Source: Bolinopsis microptera (lineage: Eukaryota > Ctenophora > Tentaculata > Lobata > Bolinopsidae). From it: DNA of 64,000 bases. The position numbers and the translations under genes are program-made. The stretch is taken from positions 4,049,230 to 4,113,229 of the forward strand of contig NC_087079.1 in NCBI RefSeq assembly GCF_026151205.1, read 5' to 3'. Shown here piece by piece: positions 21,201 through 30,280 of this stretch (positions within the stretch are counted from its first letter, which is position 1; every line of letters starts with the position of its first letter). The notes beneath the pieces were generated by a model. It worked only from the letters and a program-made list of their open reading frames with translations. It was not told where the DNA came from and ran no database searches.

Positions 21201-23131
21201 TACAGTTATTTTGAAGTTATTTTGCAGTTATTTTACAGTTATTTTGCAGTTATTTTACAGTTATTTTGCAGTTATTTTGCAGTTATTTTGCAGTTATTTT
21301 GCAGTTATTTTGCAGTTATTTTACAGTTATTTTGCAGTTATTTTGCAGTTATTTTACAGTTATTTTACAGTTATTTTGCAGTTATTTTGCAGTTATTTTA
21401 CAGTTATTTTGCAGTTATTTTGCAGTTATTTTACAGTTATTTTGCAGTTATTATGCAGTTATTTTGCAGTTATTTTACAGTTATTTTGCAGTTATTTTGC
21501 AGTTATTTTACAGTTATTTTACAGTTATTTTGCAGTTATTTTGAAGTTATTTTGCAGTTATTTTACAGTTATTTTGCAGTTATTTTGCAGTTATTTTGCA
21601 GTTATTTTGAAGTTATTTTGCAGTTATTTTACAGTTATTTTGCAGTTATTTTGCAGTTATTTTGCAGTTATTTTGAAGTTATTTTGCAGTTATTTTGCAG
21701 TTATTGTCGGTTATTGGTTCTACTTTTAATGGGAAGTGCAAATCTAAAACTGAGATTGGAACTGAATAACCTGTCAAACATTTAGCTTATGTTTACATGT
21801 TAAATGTACATTTAGCTATTTTGACAAGTGCATTTAGCTATGTTAACATGTACAATGTACAATTAGCCAATGTTAACATGTACATGCTATTTCAGACTCT
21901 GTATTCTGTGATAAGATCAGTGAAGTGATATCAAGTCAAGATATTGAACAGATAATATGCTATGGTTTAGGAAGACTAAGTACCTGCAAGCTGGCTCAGT
22001 TTCAGTTTGCTGTTTTAGTAAACGTTCTACAAAAATCTCCCCAAATTCAAAAGTTTGTAATTTATCTTGTTATTTCTCAAATTTCTTATCAGCACTGTAT
22101 CTTTTGTCTGATTCCAGTGATAATAAAGCAATAATAACTCATCAATTGATCAAAAGGTTGGTTAACAGATTTACAATGTGGCTAGTGTTCTAGATGGTAC
22201 GTCCCTAATTAATTACTTTATCAGGTGTCTGGTATTTGACCCAGTACTGTCACAATCAGAGAGAACCTTCATTGCTCAGTACATGGAGGTTTTACCAGAA
22301 AACGACATGTGTGGCAGACGAGTTTTGTGTAACACACTCTTTTATATGATACACAGTAGGTATTGTAATACTGTATACTTACACATTATACATTAGTTGT
22401 AGTGTTGTAATTACTAGGCTGTGTGTACCTTCATGGCTATTGTGTTGCAGCGTGCCCCACATGACATAATAGCCGTGCCAATTATCGTTTATAAAAGTCG
22501 TACACGTGGGCACAGGGCCATGGCAATGATATTATTATTATGTATGATAAACTTTAATCCAGAAAATGTACCTTCAGTAAAAGGATGTACGATAACGTTT
22601 TGAAAAGTAACTGGGATCAGTTAAAGTACTGTGCGCTAATTGGTAATTCGTTCCAGTCTTATCTGCTTCACTCCACTACGTCTTCATTGATAAAACAGGT
22701 GAGCAAATCAGATTTAATCTTATCATATTAATTGTATTTTAATATGTATTATATCTCTATTAGATTGAAAATTATGATATTATTGTGATATTAAAGTTTT
22801 TAGAAATAAAGGATCGTTCACATATAATTAATAAGTTAATACTACTTATGCCCCCTCCACCACTCTGTTAGCCACTTTACACTATTGTGTAGAAAATAAA
22901 GGTACACAAACGGAAGGGAAATATGATTAAGGCAATGTTAACTTTCAGGTTCCCCATATTTACACATGCACAGAACATACCAAAGAAGACGAGTTACCCA
23001 AGTTCGTGAGCCATCATAACGTATTTAACAATACTGTAATCATGGAGTTCTTATCTTCGGTTGATACTGATTCTGTTTTTGTGAACACTCTTCCTGCTGA
23101 TATCTCTGAGGATGGCTTAGAGATACAGTGA
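15215..23131 (+). CDS. SRRD: SRR1-like protein (SRRD), copy A, five exons
   Basis: Homolog of animal SRRD and plant SRR1 (first found as a circadian and light-response factor; biochemical role unsettled). Exons, by homology and splice sites: 15215-15365, 21896-about 22052, 22225-22359, 22578-22698 and 22949-23131. Diagnostic segments are ICYGLGRLSTCKLAQFQ in exon 2, VFDPVLSQSE and TLFYMIHS in exon 3, MYDNVLKSNW with LIGNSFQSY in exon 4, and FNNTVIMEF in exon 5. Phases agree except at the end of exon 2, where the donor I chose (GTTTGT) is weak and the exact border is uncertain. Intron 1 is 6.5 kb long because it holds the 11-bp satellite and a Penelope-like element; in copy B the same intron is only 360 bp. 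The coding exons look intact. Confidence 0.85.
15373..15569 (+). repeat. 11-bp satellite TTATTTTGCAG, left block (about 18 units) in SRRD intron 1
   Basis: Head-to-tail 11-mers begin seven bases after the exon 1 donor site. Most units are TTATTTTGCAG; variants end in ACAG or GAAG. The block is cut by the Penelope-like element and resumes at 20381. Confidence 0.97.
15571..19398 (-). mobile_element. Penelope-like retroelement with permuted domains (Naiad-type), full unit
   Basis: A 3.83-kb unit on the minus strand with a single 913-aa ORF whose GIY-YIG domain comes before the reverse transcriptase. This order is characteristic of the Naiad/Chlamys clades of Penelope-like elements rather than canonical Penelope. 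Its 5' end (19398) directly joins the 3' end of a truncated second copy (19399-about 20375), the tandem arrangement typical of Penelope-like insertions. The 520 bp upstream of the ORF (18878-19398) are GC-richer than the surroundings and fold into several short hairpins. The element sits within the 11-bp satellite of SRRD intron 1, in antisense orientation to the gene. Confidence 0.87.
16136..18877 (-). CDS. GIY-YIG endonuclease / reverse transcriptase of the Penelope-like element, 913 aa
   Basis: A Cys cluster (Cys17, 18, 23, 26) leads into a GIY-YIG nuclease at about residues 55-160: NVIYVI at 59-64, YVGETT at 73-78, Arg84, Glu138 and Asn154. A basic linker (about 180-195) and a long central region follow, containing CDC at 344-346 and GHVVTGNL at 357-364. 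The reverse transcriptase spans about 540-800: the block LARIFWNPKLHK at 544-555, motif A with Asp630 in YDFTTLY, GIPMGGNSSSP at 715-725 and YVDD at 760-763. No nuclease domain follows the RT. The ORF is uninterrupted. The product would nick DNA and prime reverse transcription of the element RNA. Confidence 0.9.
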   Translation of the reverse strand: MNKWVTPSNVFSSTFRCCNGRGCLTCNSFNPVNTFRSSTFNNDFIFGHTNFIFNCKTNNVIYVITCSTCKKQYVGETTQPLHKRVNGHRNCVKAKSSTFLYEHFNIPGHVFSDASIQIVDYVDSDMSTDVKNDLLLLEDYWIEKLGTAFPLGLNDKKKGTGNISQDRVMNYFSGQIARYKRGRGNGKKKVQPKKSLDTIESDINRLKDNISSEHSIYKTLKCYSLSDLDTLYSLSQNNSGLIYNVCSSFCSTFSPKYHQNKSESSNREFIIVPFNCKFIDNLNLKSIFSDTSVIDLLPILIQSFTPLQIYYEYNDPISLSICNYASFLKKLSISDIKSILGSPCDCHSSPFNYPPHGHVVTGNLDIVDNVELREVLSYGCKYRIPTFKSPDEIYMSVTEAVDKFIKSKSRKYCQKEVKFSDWKEKVLSIVSNRIEYYKKNFPETFEIKENTLEKDDVKRSLKLLKSKYIICSIDKASGNFSFICKKFYVKTLVNEMGFDPNTLECIGNDTYKPCSEDETHYVNKISESLKERFNVQVEDKNLRLARIFWNPKLHKNPYKARFIAGARFCVTKQLNVQVNCCLKLLRKYFKKYCEAIYNNSGINMFWSIDSSSEFLEAIKNSDVYNIQVYDFTTLYTRLDLIEVENMINEVVDLIFSDRNRYICISKRDSNTCFFSNKTYDCHACFSQDDLKEAVQFIIYNTYVVFGGIVFIQTKGIPMGGNSSSPIADLTVGKKEFNYMKRLLQEKKMGLAKILSNNKRYVDDLSIINYLYFHKLIKDIYPNSLEMERAGSNNKIINYLDLNINISTEGLEISVYNKTDDFNFHVVSLTFPHSNIPTEVGYNVFSSQVLRYGNVSTRLDIFTSHLHKIFKILIDRGYSRDRLIKGIKRCLRKYDNVFRKFGILDDRNIIKELP
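19399..20375 (-). mobile_element. 5'-truncated second copy of the Penelope-like element
   Basis: The segment repeats 15571 to about 16543 almost base for base; one visible difference is GACTAAAAC versus GACTTAAAC. It carries the last 130 codons of the RT ORF (20357-19965) and the 3' flank. It lies upstream of the full unit in the element's own orientation, as a pseudo-LTR-like partial copy, and ends abruptly at GGATAAATAT where the satellite resumes. Confidence 0.92.
20381..21700 (+). repeat. 11-bp satellite TTATTTTGCAG, right block (120 units)
   Basis: 1,320 bp of head-to-tail 11-mers, exactly 120 units by coordinates, with variants TTATTTTACAG and TTATTTTGAAG arranged in repeating patterns. 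Three units make 33 bp, so every plus frame stays open and shows a false protein of repeated QLFCSYFAVIL. Each unit resembles a 3' splice site (T-rich tract followed by CAG). Confidence 0.97.
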
Positions 23132-23657
23132 AAAACCATTTTTATATAATATGCTGATGCTCGATATATACCTACCAATGTTTTGCGCCTTCTGGTAACA
23201 TTTTTGTCACGTCTACCGAATGTTAACTTGGCCAGGCCATTGTACATTTTGCTAAACAATTTAATTTTTCGTTAAAAAATGGAAGTGAGGCCCTTTGGTG
23301 TTGCTCTGACACGCTTTATCAGCTCTGTCATCATTATTTATATGGAAATGGGGATATGAAGGAGATTTTGTGTGTTATTTCTTTTCATGTATGAAATTGA
23401 TCCTGAAAGCTAACTGCTAAAGTTCATCACAAGATCGTGTCAGTGCATTGTATTCCTAAACATGATTATTGTAGATTGTTGAGTAAAAAGTCAATAATTA
23501 CTGAATATAAAGCGTTCCAACAGTTCTTCTGTAATTAATGTTAATAATGACCTTGGTTAACCAGTAACCACGAACGATCATTTTATTGTAGGTCGATGGT
23601 AAGAGGCAGACTGGACGAAATCTCATGATATTTTGCTTCAATCTGACTTCATGAACC
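23132..23657. other. Intergenic sequence, no gene seen
   Basis: SRRD 3' flank and upstream region of the next gene, closely matching 35643-36164 in unit B. A TTGTAG acceptor-like site lies about 65 bp before the next start codon, so a 5' UTR intron is possible. Confidence 0.4.
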
Positions 23658-24725
23658 ATGGGGTCAGCTCACAGCAAAAAGGAGCATTCAATTTCAGATG
23701 AGGTATTTGTAAATGAGTCATTAAATAATATTAATGTTAATGAGGGATGTCTCAATTTAGACGAAGAACTCAACATTGCAGAGAGAATTTTCGGAGTCGA
23801 ATATGAAAAGATAATTGACAGAATTTTTGTAACTCACGTGACTGTTGGAAGACAATGGTCCTGGCCTACAGTTGATTATGTTTATTTTGTGATTCTAAAG
23901 ACGAATTGTGGAGTATTGATATCTCTCGAGAAGCAGCAAGATGGTACCTCTTCCATTGAGTTTAGGAGAAAATTATTTCGATCTTATGGATATGACTTTA
24001 AAGTTTACGATGTTATTGAAGACAGTAAATCCAGCTATCCCTTTAGTTGCTTGATAGACCTTTTAAAGGAAATGTTAATTACTTGCAGTGCTTTTAATGA
24101 CAAAGACTTTGCAAAGATAATTTTTGATGAGATAAGCCAACCAGATAAGCCTAGCCATTTCAAATTAAATCCGCATCTTAACGTGGCTAAGAGTGTTTTC
24201 GGCTACAATTATAAAAGTATTGTTAACGGCACGACTGTAACTCATGTTTATGTCTACAAATGTCCACTAGAAGGCATATACAGAAGTTCAACTGCTTCTA
24301 TAAGAGAACGAATTGGGAGACAATGGACTTCAGTTGATTATCATGCATTTGTGGTGCTGAAGACAAGTTGTGGTGTAAGTCTATCCCTCGAAAAGCAGCG
24401 AGACGGAATTTACATCGGGAGAAGCATAAGATGTGATGATGTGGTTGAAGGTATGCGACCATCTACTCGGAAAGGTCCTGTCGACCTTGAGATTGAAGAT
24501 AGCTCTGACTATCCTTTCATACATTTGTTAGGTTATCTGGATGCAATTGTGGAGGATTGTAGCGATTACAGTGTAACAGATCAAAACTGCCAAGACTTTG
24601 CAAAGAGAATTTTCGATAAGATTGCTTTGAGGAAAACTTGGAAATACACTCGACCAAAAGAGTATCTTTATAAAACAGTAATAATATTTGGAATGCAGTT
24701 CCTTATCATGTTTTTTTGGTCCTGA
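23658..24725 (+). CDS. Tandem NlpC/P60- or LRAT-like protein with lipid and membrane anchors, copy A, 355 aa
   Basis: I do not know a named ortholog. The N terminus MGSAHSKK fits the N-myristoylation pattern (Gly2, Ser6, Lys7-8), and the C terminus ends in a hydrophobic stretch of about 16 residues (VIIFGMQFLIMFFW) that looks like a tail anchor. Between them are two related domains, each with a GRQW, DY, LKT-C-GV and LSLEKQ-DG pattern and a DFAK-IFD-I helix. Only the second has both DYHAF (a candidate catalytic His) and NCQDFAK (a candidate nucleophile Cys, as in the NCEHF motif of LRAT/PLAAT proteins). The first has DYVYF and NDKDFAK, so it would be inactive. I infer a membrane-bound, permuted papain-like acyltransferase or hydrolase; this is tentative. 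Copy B differs at three residues. Confidence 0.6.
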   Translation: MGSAHSKKEHSISDEVFVNESLNNINVNEGCLNLDEELNIAERIFGVEYEKIIDRIFVTHVTVGRQWSWPTVDYVYFVILKTNCGVLISLEKQQDGTSSIEFRRKLFRSYGYDFKVYDVIEDSKSSYPFSCLIDLLKEMLITCSAFNDKDFAKIIFDEISQPDKPSHFKLNPHLNVAKSVFGYNYKSIVNGTTVTHVYVYKCPLEGIYRSSTASIRERIGRQWTSVDYHAFVVLKTSCGVSLSLEKQRDGIYIGRSIRCDDVVEGMRPSTRKGPVDLEIEDSSDYPFIHLLGYLDAIVEDCSDYSVTDQNCQDFAKRIFDKIALRKTWKYTRPKEYLYKTVIIFGMQFLIMFFWS

Positions 24726-25039
24726 AGACATTTTGCGACAAATGTAAAATGTACATGTACTACCTTAATTTTTACAGATTTTTAGTTATATTTTTAAAAT
24801 TTTTTTATAAGAATATTTTTTTAGTTTGGTTCGTTTAAAGATTTTATCCATGTTTTTAATTTTGATTAGAAATTATTATCATAACTTATGTTATTCATTA
24901 ATGAGTAAATTTTTTGAAGTTTTAGTGGACGTTAAATAGTTCTTCATATCACGTTCTGTCACCGGGGTTGTTGGATTCTTTTTTACCTAATATGTTTATT
25001 GTTCATAATTTTTGATGATTCCGTAAATACGGCCAATTC
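24726..25039. other. 3' flank up to the copia element
   Basis: AT-rich 3' flank shared with unit B (37233-37546). It ends in AATTC at 25035-25039, the left copy of the copia target duplication. Confidence 0.6.
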
Positions 25040-25172
25040 TGTTAATCTTATATACCATTTACAGGATGGCAGAAACTCCAGGAGGCTTTGTCTGACTTGA
25101 TTTGTATTCCTCGTTTGAAGTTTATGTTTCTATCATCCACTAGTGTTACTGTCTCACTTTATTGAATTAAAA
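25040..25172 (+). repeat. 5' LTR of the copia element (133 bp)
   Basis: Begins TGTTAATC and ends GAATTAAAA; same sequence as the 3' LTR. It is short for a copia LTR and lacks the usual CA end. Confidence 0.95.
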
Positions 25173-25185
25173 GTGATAGCAGGAA

Positions 25186-28100
25186 ATGTCGGAAAATCAA
25201 GTGAACAGTAGTGGACCACCTATCCCTAAGTTAGGAGATTCTTATCTTTTGTTCAAGAAAGAAGTGAAATTGTGGTCGGCAACCACATTGATCGAAGAAA
25301 AGCGTCAAGCAGGATGTATTGTTTTTATGTTACCTCAGAAGGCTAAGTCTGAGGCAGTGGAAGTTCCACTTGAAGTATTACAAAATGGCAGAACAGACAC
25401 AGTAGAAGGTGCTGAAGTAAAGACATCGGGATTAGACTGCCTCCTGGAGGTCCTTGATGGAATTTATCTTGAAGATTTGGCTAAGGAAAAGTTCAAGACT
25501 TATGACATGTTCAGAAAGTTAAGTCGGGAAGGAAGCCAAGATGTCAAGGAGTTTATTTCGTCATTCGAAAAAGTTGTAAAACGAATGGAAGAGCATGATA
25601 TTAAGCTTCCACAACCTGTTCTAGCGTATGAATTACTTAGAAGTTGTAATGTTAGTGATTACAAGTATTCTGTTGCCATTACTATGTGTGGCGACTTAAC
25701 ATACACTAACATGAAAGAAACGATAAAGAAGATCACAACTATGAAAGATCCAGAAAGTTCACACCAGAGAATGATTGGTGTAGTTAAAGAAGACTCTACA
25801 TTTTATACTGGTAACTCCTGTATTGAAAATCAGTTTAATATGTATGATGAATACGAAAATGAAAATGAAGTACTGAATGCTCAGGAAATGGAGCAGCATG
25901 CATATTACAGCCAAGGAAGAAGTGGCTATTCGGGAAGAGGATACCGGGGATATGGCTTTAGAAGAGGAAATGGTAGAGGAGCCAGAGGATACCGACAACA
26001 GAATCAACAGCAGGAAAGTCAACATCAGGTAGCTGCGGGTGTCAGAAGTGACAGAAAAATGAACCCAACAGACAAATATGGGCGGCATTTTACTTGTAAT
26101 GTTTGCAAGTCGATTTACCACTTTTCTAGAGATTGTCCAGAACGCCGCAGAATAAACAAAAGTGGAAATCAGGTAACGAGTGAGAATGTAAATCTCTTTA
26201 TGAATGCTCCTGCCCAAGAAGAGAACTCAAATGTTATGGACCAATTTACCAGTGACAACTTTGGGTTAGCAGTTCTTGACAGTGGATGCAACAAAACGGT
26301 TTGTGGAAAGGAATGGTTGAAAGTCTATCTTCAGTCGCTGTCTCCAGAAGATTTCATTAAGGTGTGCTATGAAGAGAAACATGTATCGTTTAAATTTGGA
26401 GATAATGCACCATCAAAGTCAAGGACATGCTGCACATTCCCAGCCGTTGTATGTGACAAACAGGTGAACATTGTGGCACAAGTTGTTGATGATCAGATTC
26501 CATTACTGATTAGCAAACAGTCAATGAAAGATGCTAGAATGGTATTGGACTTTGGAGATGACACAGTGAAGGCTTTTGGTGTAAAGCAGAAAATCATCTT
26601 CAATGAATCAGGACACTGTAGCATCCCTCTGAGCAAGAATACTATCCATCAACAAGTCTGCTTATGTAAATCAGGAGAGGAAATTGTAAACCTGACCATG
26701 GAAAGTACTGACAAAAGAAAGATAGCGATTAAGCTACATAAGCAATTCGCCCATCCCCCACCTGAAAAGTTAAAGTCACTCTTAAGAACAGCAGGACAGC
26801 TTACCAAGGAAATTGCTCGAGAGATTGACACAGTATCGTCTAACTGTGATGTGTGCAAGAGATACAAGCGACCGAATAATCGTCCAGTAGTCTGTATGCC
26901 TTTAGCCAAAGACTTCAATGATACCGTTGCCATGGATATTAAGGTGTACGACAAGAATAAAAACATTTACATCCAGCACATGATTGACCATAAAACCAGA
27001 TTCTCTGCTGCAAAAGTTATCAGGTCAAAAGACAAGGAAACCATTGTGGAAAGTGTCTTTACACACTGGATCAACACTTTTGGACCACCGAAGAAGTTCA
27101 TGAGTGACAATGGAGGGGAATATGTTAACAAAAGTTTTGTTGACCTCTGTGAGAAATTCAACGTTCATATCATCACTACTGGAGCTGAAGCACCTTGGAG
27201 CAATGCCCTTGTAGAACGGCACCATGCCCTTTTGTCTAACAGTATGATAAAGATCATGGAAGATACTAAATGCTCAGTTGAAGTTGCTTTAGCATGGGCC
27301 TGTCATGCCAAGAACACTTTGGCAAATGTAAATGGTTTCTCGCCATATCAGTTAATCTTTGGCAAACATCCATCTCTCACTTCTATTGATGATCCCTATG
27401 CTAGTCCAACGATTGTTGAAGATGAGAGTCCAAGTGAAACTGTTGCCAAGAACATCTCTGCCATCTACAGTGCTCGAAAAAGAATGATGGAAAGCGAAGC
27501 TAGTGAGATGATCAGACGAGCCATTAGATCAAAAACTAGAGAAGTGTACACTGATGAGATACAGTCGGGTGATATGGTATACTACAAAAGAAATGATGAT
27601 AAGCGATGGCGAGGACCAGGAACAGTTATAGGTGTGGACAAGAAAGTTGTAGTTGTAAGACATGGTGGGTATATTGTTCGATGCCACCGGATTCATGTTG
27701 TCAATGTAAATGAACTGTACTCAAAAGATGTTTCCGAAGTAAGTGGGACCGATCCACCAGATGAGCCTAATCCCACTGTTGAAGAATTTTACAATGCAAC
27801 TCAAATGCTGAAAAATGATGTTCTGTTGAACGCTTTCGATATTGCTCCTGCTGAAGAGGATGATAATAATACTGTAAGCACAGATAATATACCACAAAGC
27901 AACGAAACTAATGTAGAGGAATCAATGTCTACAAAGGAGCAGAAGTTCTGCAAAGCTAAGTCAAAGTATGAGAAGAAGAAGGTCAGTATCGAAGTGTTAA
28001 ACACTGACCCCTATAAGTCACAGAAGACTGACGAAATCGAAAAATGGAAGCAAAACAATGTGTATGAAGAGGTTGAGGCTCACGAAGTAGATAATCAGTT

Positions 28101-29478
28101 TGTCCCCATTTCGACAAGGTGGGTCACAAATGACAATGGTCATAAGAAAAAGGCCCGTTTGGTAGCTCGAGGTTTTGAGGAAATTCCTCTTGATAGTACC
28201 GAAAGAGTCAGTCCTACTTGTCGAAAAGAATCTCTAAGACTTCTATTCACAGTAGCAGCATCAATGAAGTGGCCTATTCATTCTCTTGATATAACCTCAG
28301 CATTTCTACAAGGTAAACCAATTGAGCGACTAGTTTATCTTACCCCTCCAAAGGAATGCTATAAACCAGGAATACTGTGGAAGCTGAACAAATGTGTTTA
28401 TGGACTGTCAGATGCTGCAAAGATGTGGTACAGAAATGTAAAAGACCACAGTGAACAAGCTGGTTTAAGGAAATGTTTATATGATGATGCTCTGTTCTTT
28501 TCAAGAGTTGACAAAGAAGATCTTGCAGGAATAATGACTGTACATGTAGATGACTTCATCTATGCAGGGACCAAAGGTTTTGAGTCTAATATTCACAAAG
28601 ATGTGCTGCATGGATTTGAGATTAAGTCACAGGAAGCATCGCGATTCACATATCTTGGACTTGAGGTGGAACAAGATCCAATCTCATATGAAATCACTGT
28701 TGGACAGTCAGATTATATCAGTGCTTTAAAGACCATAGGACTATCAAGTAACAGAAGAAGCCAGAAAACACATGCTCTGACTCACGAAGAGTATGTACAG
28801 TACAGATCAGGTGTTGGACAACTTATCTGGTTATCTGTCCAAACCAGACCAGATATTTCGTTTGATGCTTGTCAGTTGAGCAATAATCTGAAAGATCCCA
28901 ACGTCTCAGACATAATGCTTCACAACAAGATAGTCAAAAAGCTTAAAACTGATGAAGATGCCCCACTGACCTTCAGAGAACTGCCTAACATAAAGAATGG
29001 AGTAAGACTACTTACATACAGTGATGCATCGTTTGGAAATCTTAGTAACAATGGTAGTCAGTGTGGGTATCTGATACTTATTTCGGATAAAGATGGTAGA
29101 GTCAAAAACCCTGTCTGTTGGAAATCTGTAAAGTTGGACAGAGTCTGTTACAGTACTTTAGCCGCTGAAAGCCTTGCACTCCTGAAAGCGGCTGATCACA
29201 CCATTTTTATTCAGCAAACACTACAACAAATACTGGGAGATTCTTTAAATGTGACCATAGACTGTTTTATTGACAATAAAGGACTTCTAGAGCTTGTACA
29301 GAAGACAAAGGACCCCATTGAAAAAAGACTGATAGTTACCATGGCATCACTAAGGGAAATGGTTGAGAAGGGTGAAATAACTGTTAACTTTATGCCCTCA
29401 AGGACGATGCCTGCTGATGTTTTGACTAAGAGAGGGCCTAGTTCTCAAAGTCTGCGTATGTGTTTTGAGAGGGACTAG
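25186..29478 (+). CDS. Copia Gag-Pol polyprotein, 1430 aa
   Basis: Domain order is that of Ty1/copia. Gag covers about residues 1-330 with an RG-rich stretch (about 243-275) and a CCHC zinc knuckle at about 304-317 (C-x2-C-x4-H-x4-C). The protease has DSG near 363. The integrase has a HHCC zinc region from about 517 and catalytic motifs MDIK (about 582), DNGGEY (about 640) and an E in VERHHA. The reverse transcriptase (about 985-1200) carries KARLVARGF, LDITSAFLQG and HVDDFIYAG. RNase H (about 1275-1415) carries TYSDASFG and STLAAESLAL. The frame is uninterrupted from the Met 14 bp after the LTR, so Gag and Pol are made as one chain. Confidence 0.96.
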   Translation: MSENQVNSSGPPIPKLGDSYLLFKKEVKLWSATTLIEEKRQAGCIVFMLPQKAKSEAVEVPLEVLQNGRTDTVEGAEVKTSGLDCLLEVLDGIYLEDLAKEKFKTYDMFRKLSREGSQDVKEFISSFEKVVKRMEEHDIKLPQPVLAYELLRSCNVSDYKYSVAITMCGDLTYTNMKETIKKITTMKDPESSHQRMIGVVKEDSTFYTGNSCIENQFNMYDEYENENEVLNAQEMEQHAYYSQGRSGYSGRGYRGYGFRRGNGRGARGYRQQNQQQESQHQVAAGVRSDRKMNPTDKYGRHFTCNVCKSIYHFSRDCPERRRINKSGNQVTSENVNLFMNAPAQEENSNVMDQFTSDNFGLAVLDSGCNKTVCGKEWLKVYLQSLSPEDFIKVCYEEKHVSFKFGDNAPSKSRTCCTFPAVVCDKQVNIVAQVVDDQIPLLISKQSMKDARMVLDFGDDTVKAFGVKQKIIFNESGHCSIPLSKNTIHQQVCLCKSGEEIVNLTMESTDKRKIAIKLHKQFAHPPPEKLKSLLRTAGQLTKEIAREIDTVSSNCDVCKRYKRPNNRPVVCMPLAKDFNDTVAMDIKVYDKNKNIYIQHMIDHKTRFSAAKVIRSKDKETIVESVFTHWINTFGPPKKFMSDNGGEYVNKSFVDLCEKFNVHIITTGAEAPWSNALVERHHALLSNSMIKIMEDTKCSVEVALAWACHAKNTLANVNGFSPYQLIFGKHPSLTSIDDPYASPTIVEDESPSETVAKNISAIYSARKRMMESEASEMIRRAIRSKTREVYTDEIQSGDMVYYKRNDDKRWRGPGTVIGVDKKVVVVRHGGYIVRCHRIHVVNVNELYSKDVSEVSGTDPPDEPNPTVEEFYNATQMLKNDVLLNAFDIAPAEEDDNNTVSTDNIPQSNETNVEESMSTKEQKFCKAKSKYEKKKVSIEVLNTDPYKSQKTDEIEKWKQNNVYEEVEAHEVDNQFVPISTRWVTNDNGHKKKARLVARGFEEIPLDSTERVSPTCRKESLRLLFTVAASMKWPIHSLDITSAFLQGKPIERLVYLTPPKECYKPGILWKLNKCVYGLSDAAKMWYRNVKDHSEQAGLRKCLYDDALFFSRVDKEDLAGIMTVHVDDFIYAGTKGFESNIHKDVLHGFEIKSQEASRFTYLGLEVEQDPISYEITVGQSDYISALKTIGLSSNRRSQKTHALTHEEYVQYRSGVGQLIWLSVQTRPDISFDACQLSNNLKDPNVSDIMLHNKIVKKLKTDEDAPLTFRELPNIKNGVRLLTYSDASFGNLSNNGSQCGYLILISDKDGRVKNPVCWKSVKLDRVCYSTLAAESLALLKAADHTIFIQQTLQQILGDSLNVTIDCFIDNKGLLELVQKTKDPIEKRLIVTMASLREMVEKGEITVNFMPSRTMPADVLTKRGPSSQSLRMCFERD

Positions 29479-30280
29479 TATTTTTAAAGAGTGAACATCG
29501 AATTTATTTTTTATTTATGGATTTATCATTTATATTTTTAGCTTTTTCATACATTTTAATGTCATTTTTGTTTTGAGTCAGAATCTTTATTTTTTACTTT
29601 TGCAGATTAGTTTTTAAAATCAGTGCGTGTGAGTTTCATGGGATTTTTAAAGTGCAAACTAAGTTATTTGACTAGTTTTGCTATGTTTATAAAAATGTTT
29701 ACTTAAAAAAAAAAAAAAAAAAAAAAAAAATAATAATAATAATAATTTAAAGACCGAAGTCCCGGCCAATAGCCTGGTTCCCCTGGGTTGTTGTAAAATG
29801 ATAATATATAAATCCGAAGTCCCGGTCAGTAACCTGAACTGTGTTTAGGATAACTGAAAAAAAAAAAAAAGAAAAAAAAAAAAAAAAAATGAAAAGGGGA
29901 TATATATTAGTCAGTTGAGACACCTGTTTAACCTCCCTCTGAAGTCCTCCTTTATGAGGCAGCCTTTTAGCCTGCATAACTCTTTGTGGAGCTGGTATTG
30001 ATTTGTTTGTTTTGGTTCATTACCACTGGCTTTTAAGTTAGTTGAGAGGATTGCATAATCTATCCTCATATCACACCCATCTCATTTAATCATCATTCAC
30101 ATATGGCCATTTATACACAGAAGAAAGAAGATTTATAAAGATCTACAGAAGAAGCATTTCTAAACAGCTGCCAACGCCTAACGAATAAGTTCTCCTGCTA
30201 CATGTTCTGGTATCCGTGAAGATCGCCTAATAAAGCCGGATACCGTGAAGAAACAGAAAGAAAAACTAAAAGAGGACTGA
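29479..30280. other. Copia 3' untranslated region with A-rich tracts
   Basis: About 800 bp between the Pol stop and the 3' LTR. It contains an A tract followed by TAA triplets (about 29704-29745), a second A-rich tract (about 29859-29889) and a short repeated phrase (CCGAAGTCCCGGCCAATA and CCGAAGTCCCGGTCAGTA). No ORF of note. Confidence 0.7.

Noticed and set aside
20386-21785. Long plus-strand ORFs (up to 447 aa) of repeated QLFCSYFAVIL-type sequence
   Set aside because: They arise because the 11-bp satellite has no stop in any plus frame; they lie in SRRD intron 1 and have no start context or homology.
22421-22603. Candidate SRRD exon starting at GCAG|CGTGCCCC
   Set aside because: Joining it to exon 3 gives an early stop. 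The acceptor at 22577 (CTTCAG|TAAAAGG) joins in phase and restores the family motif directly.
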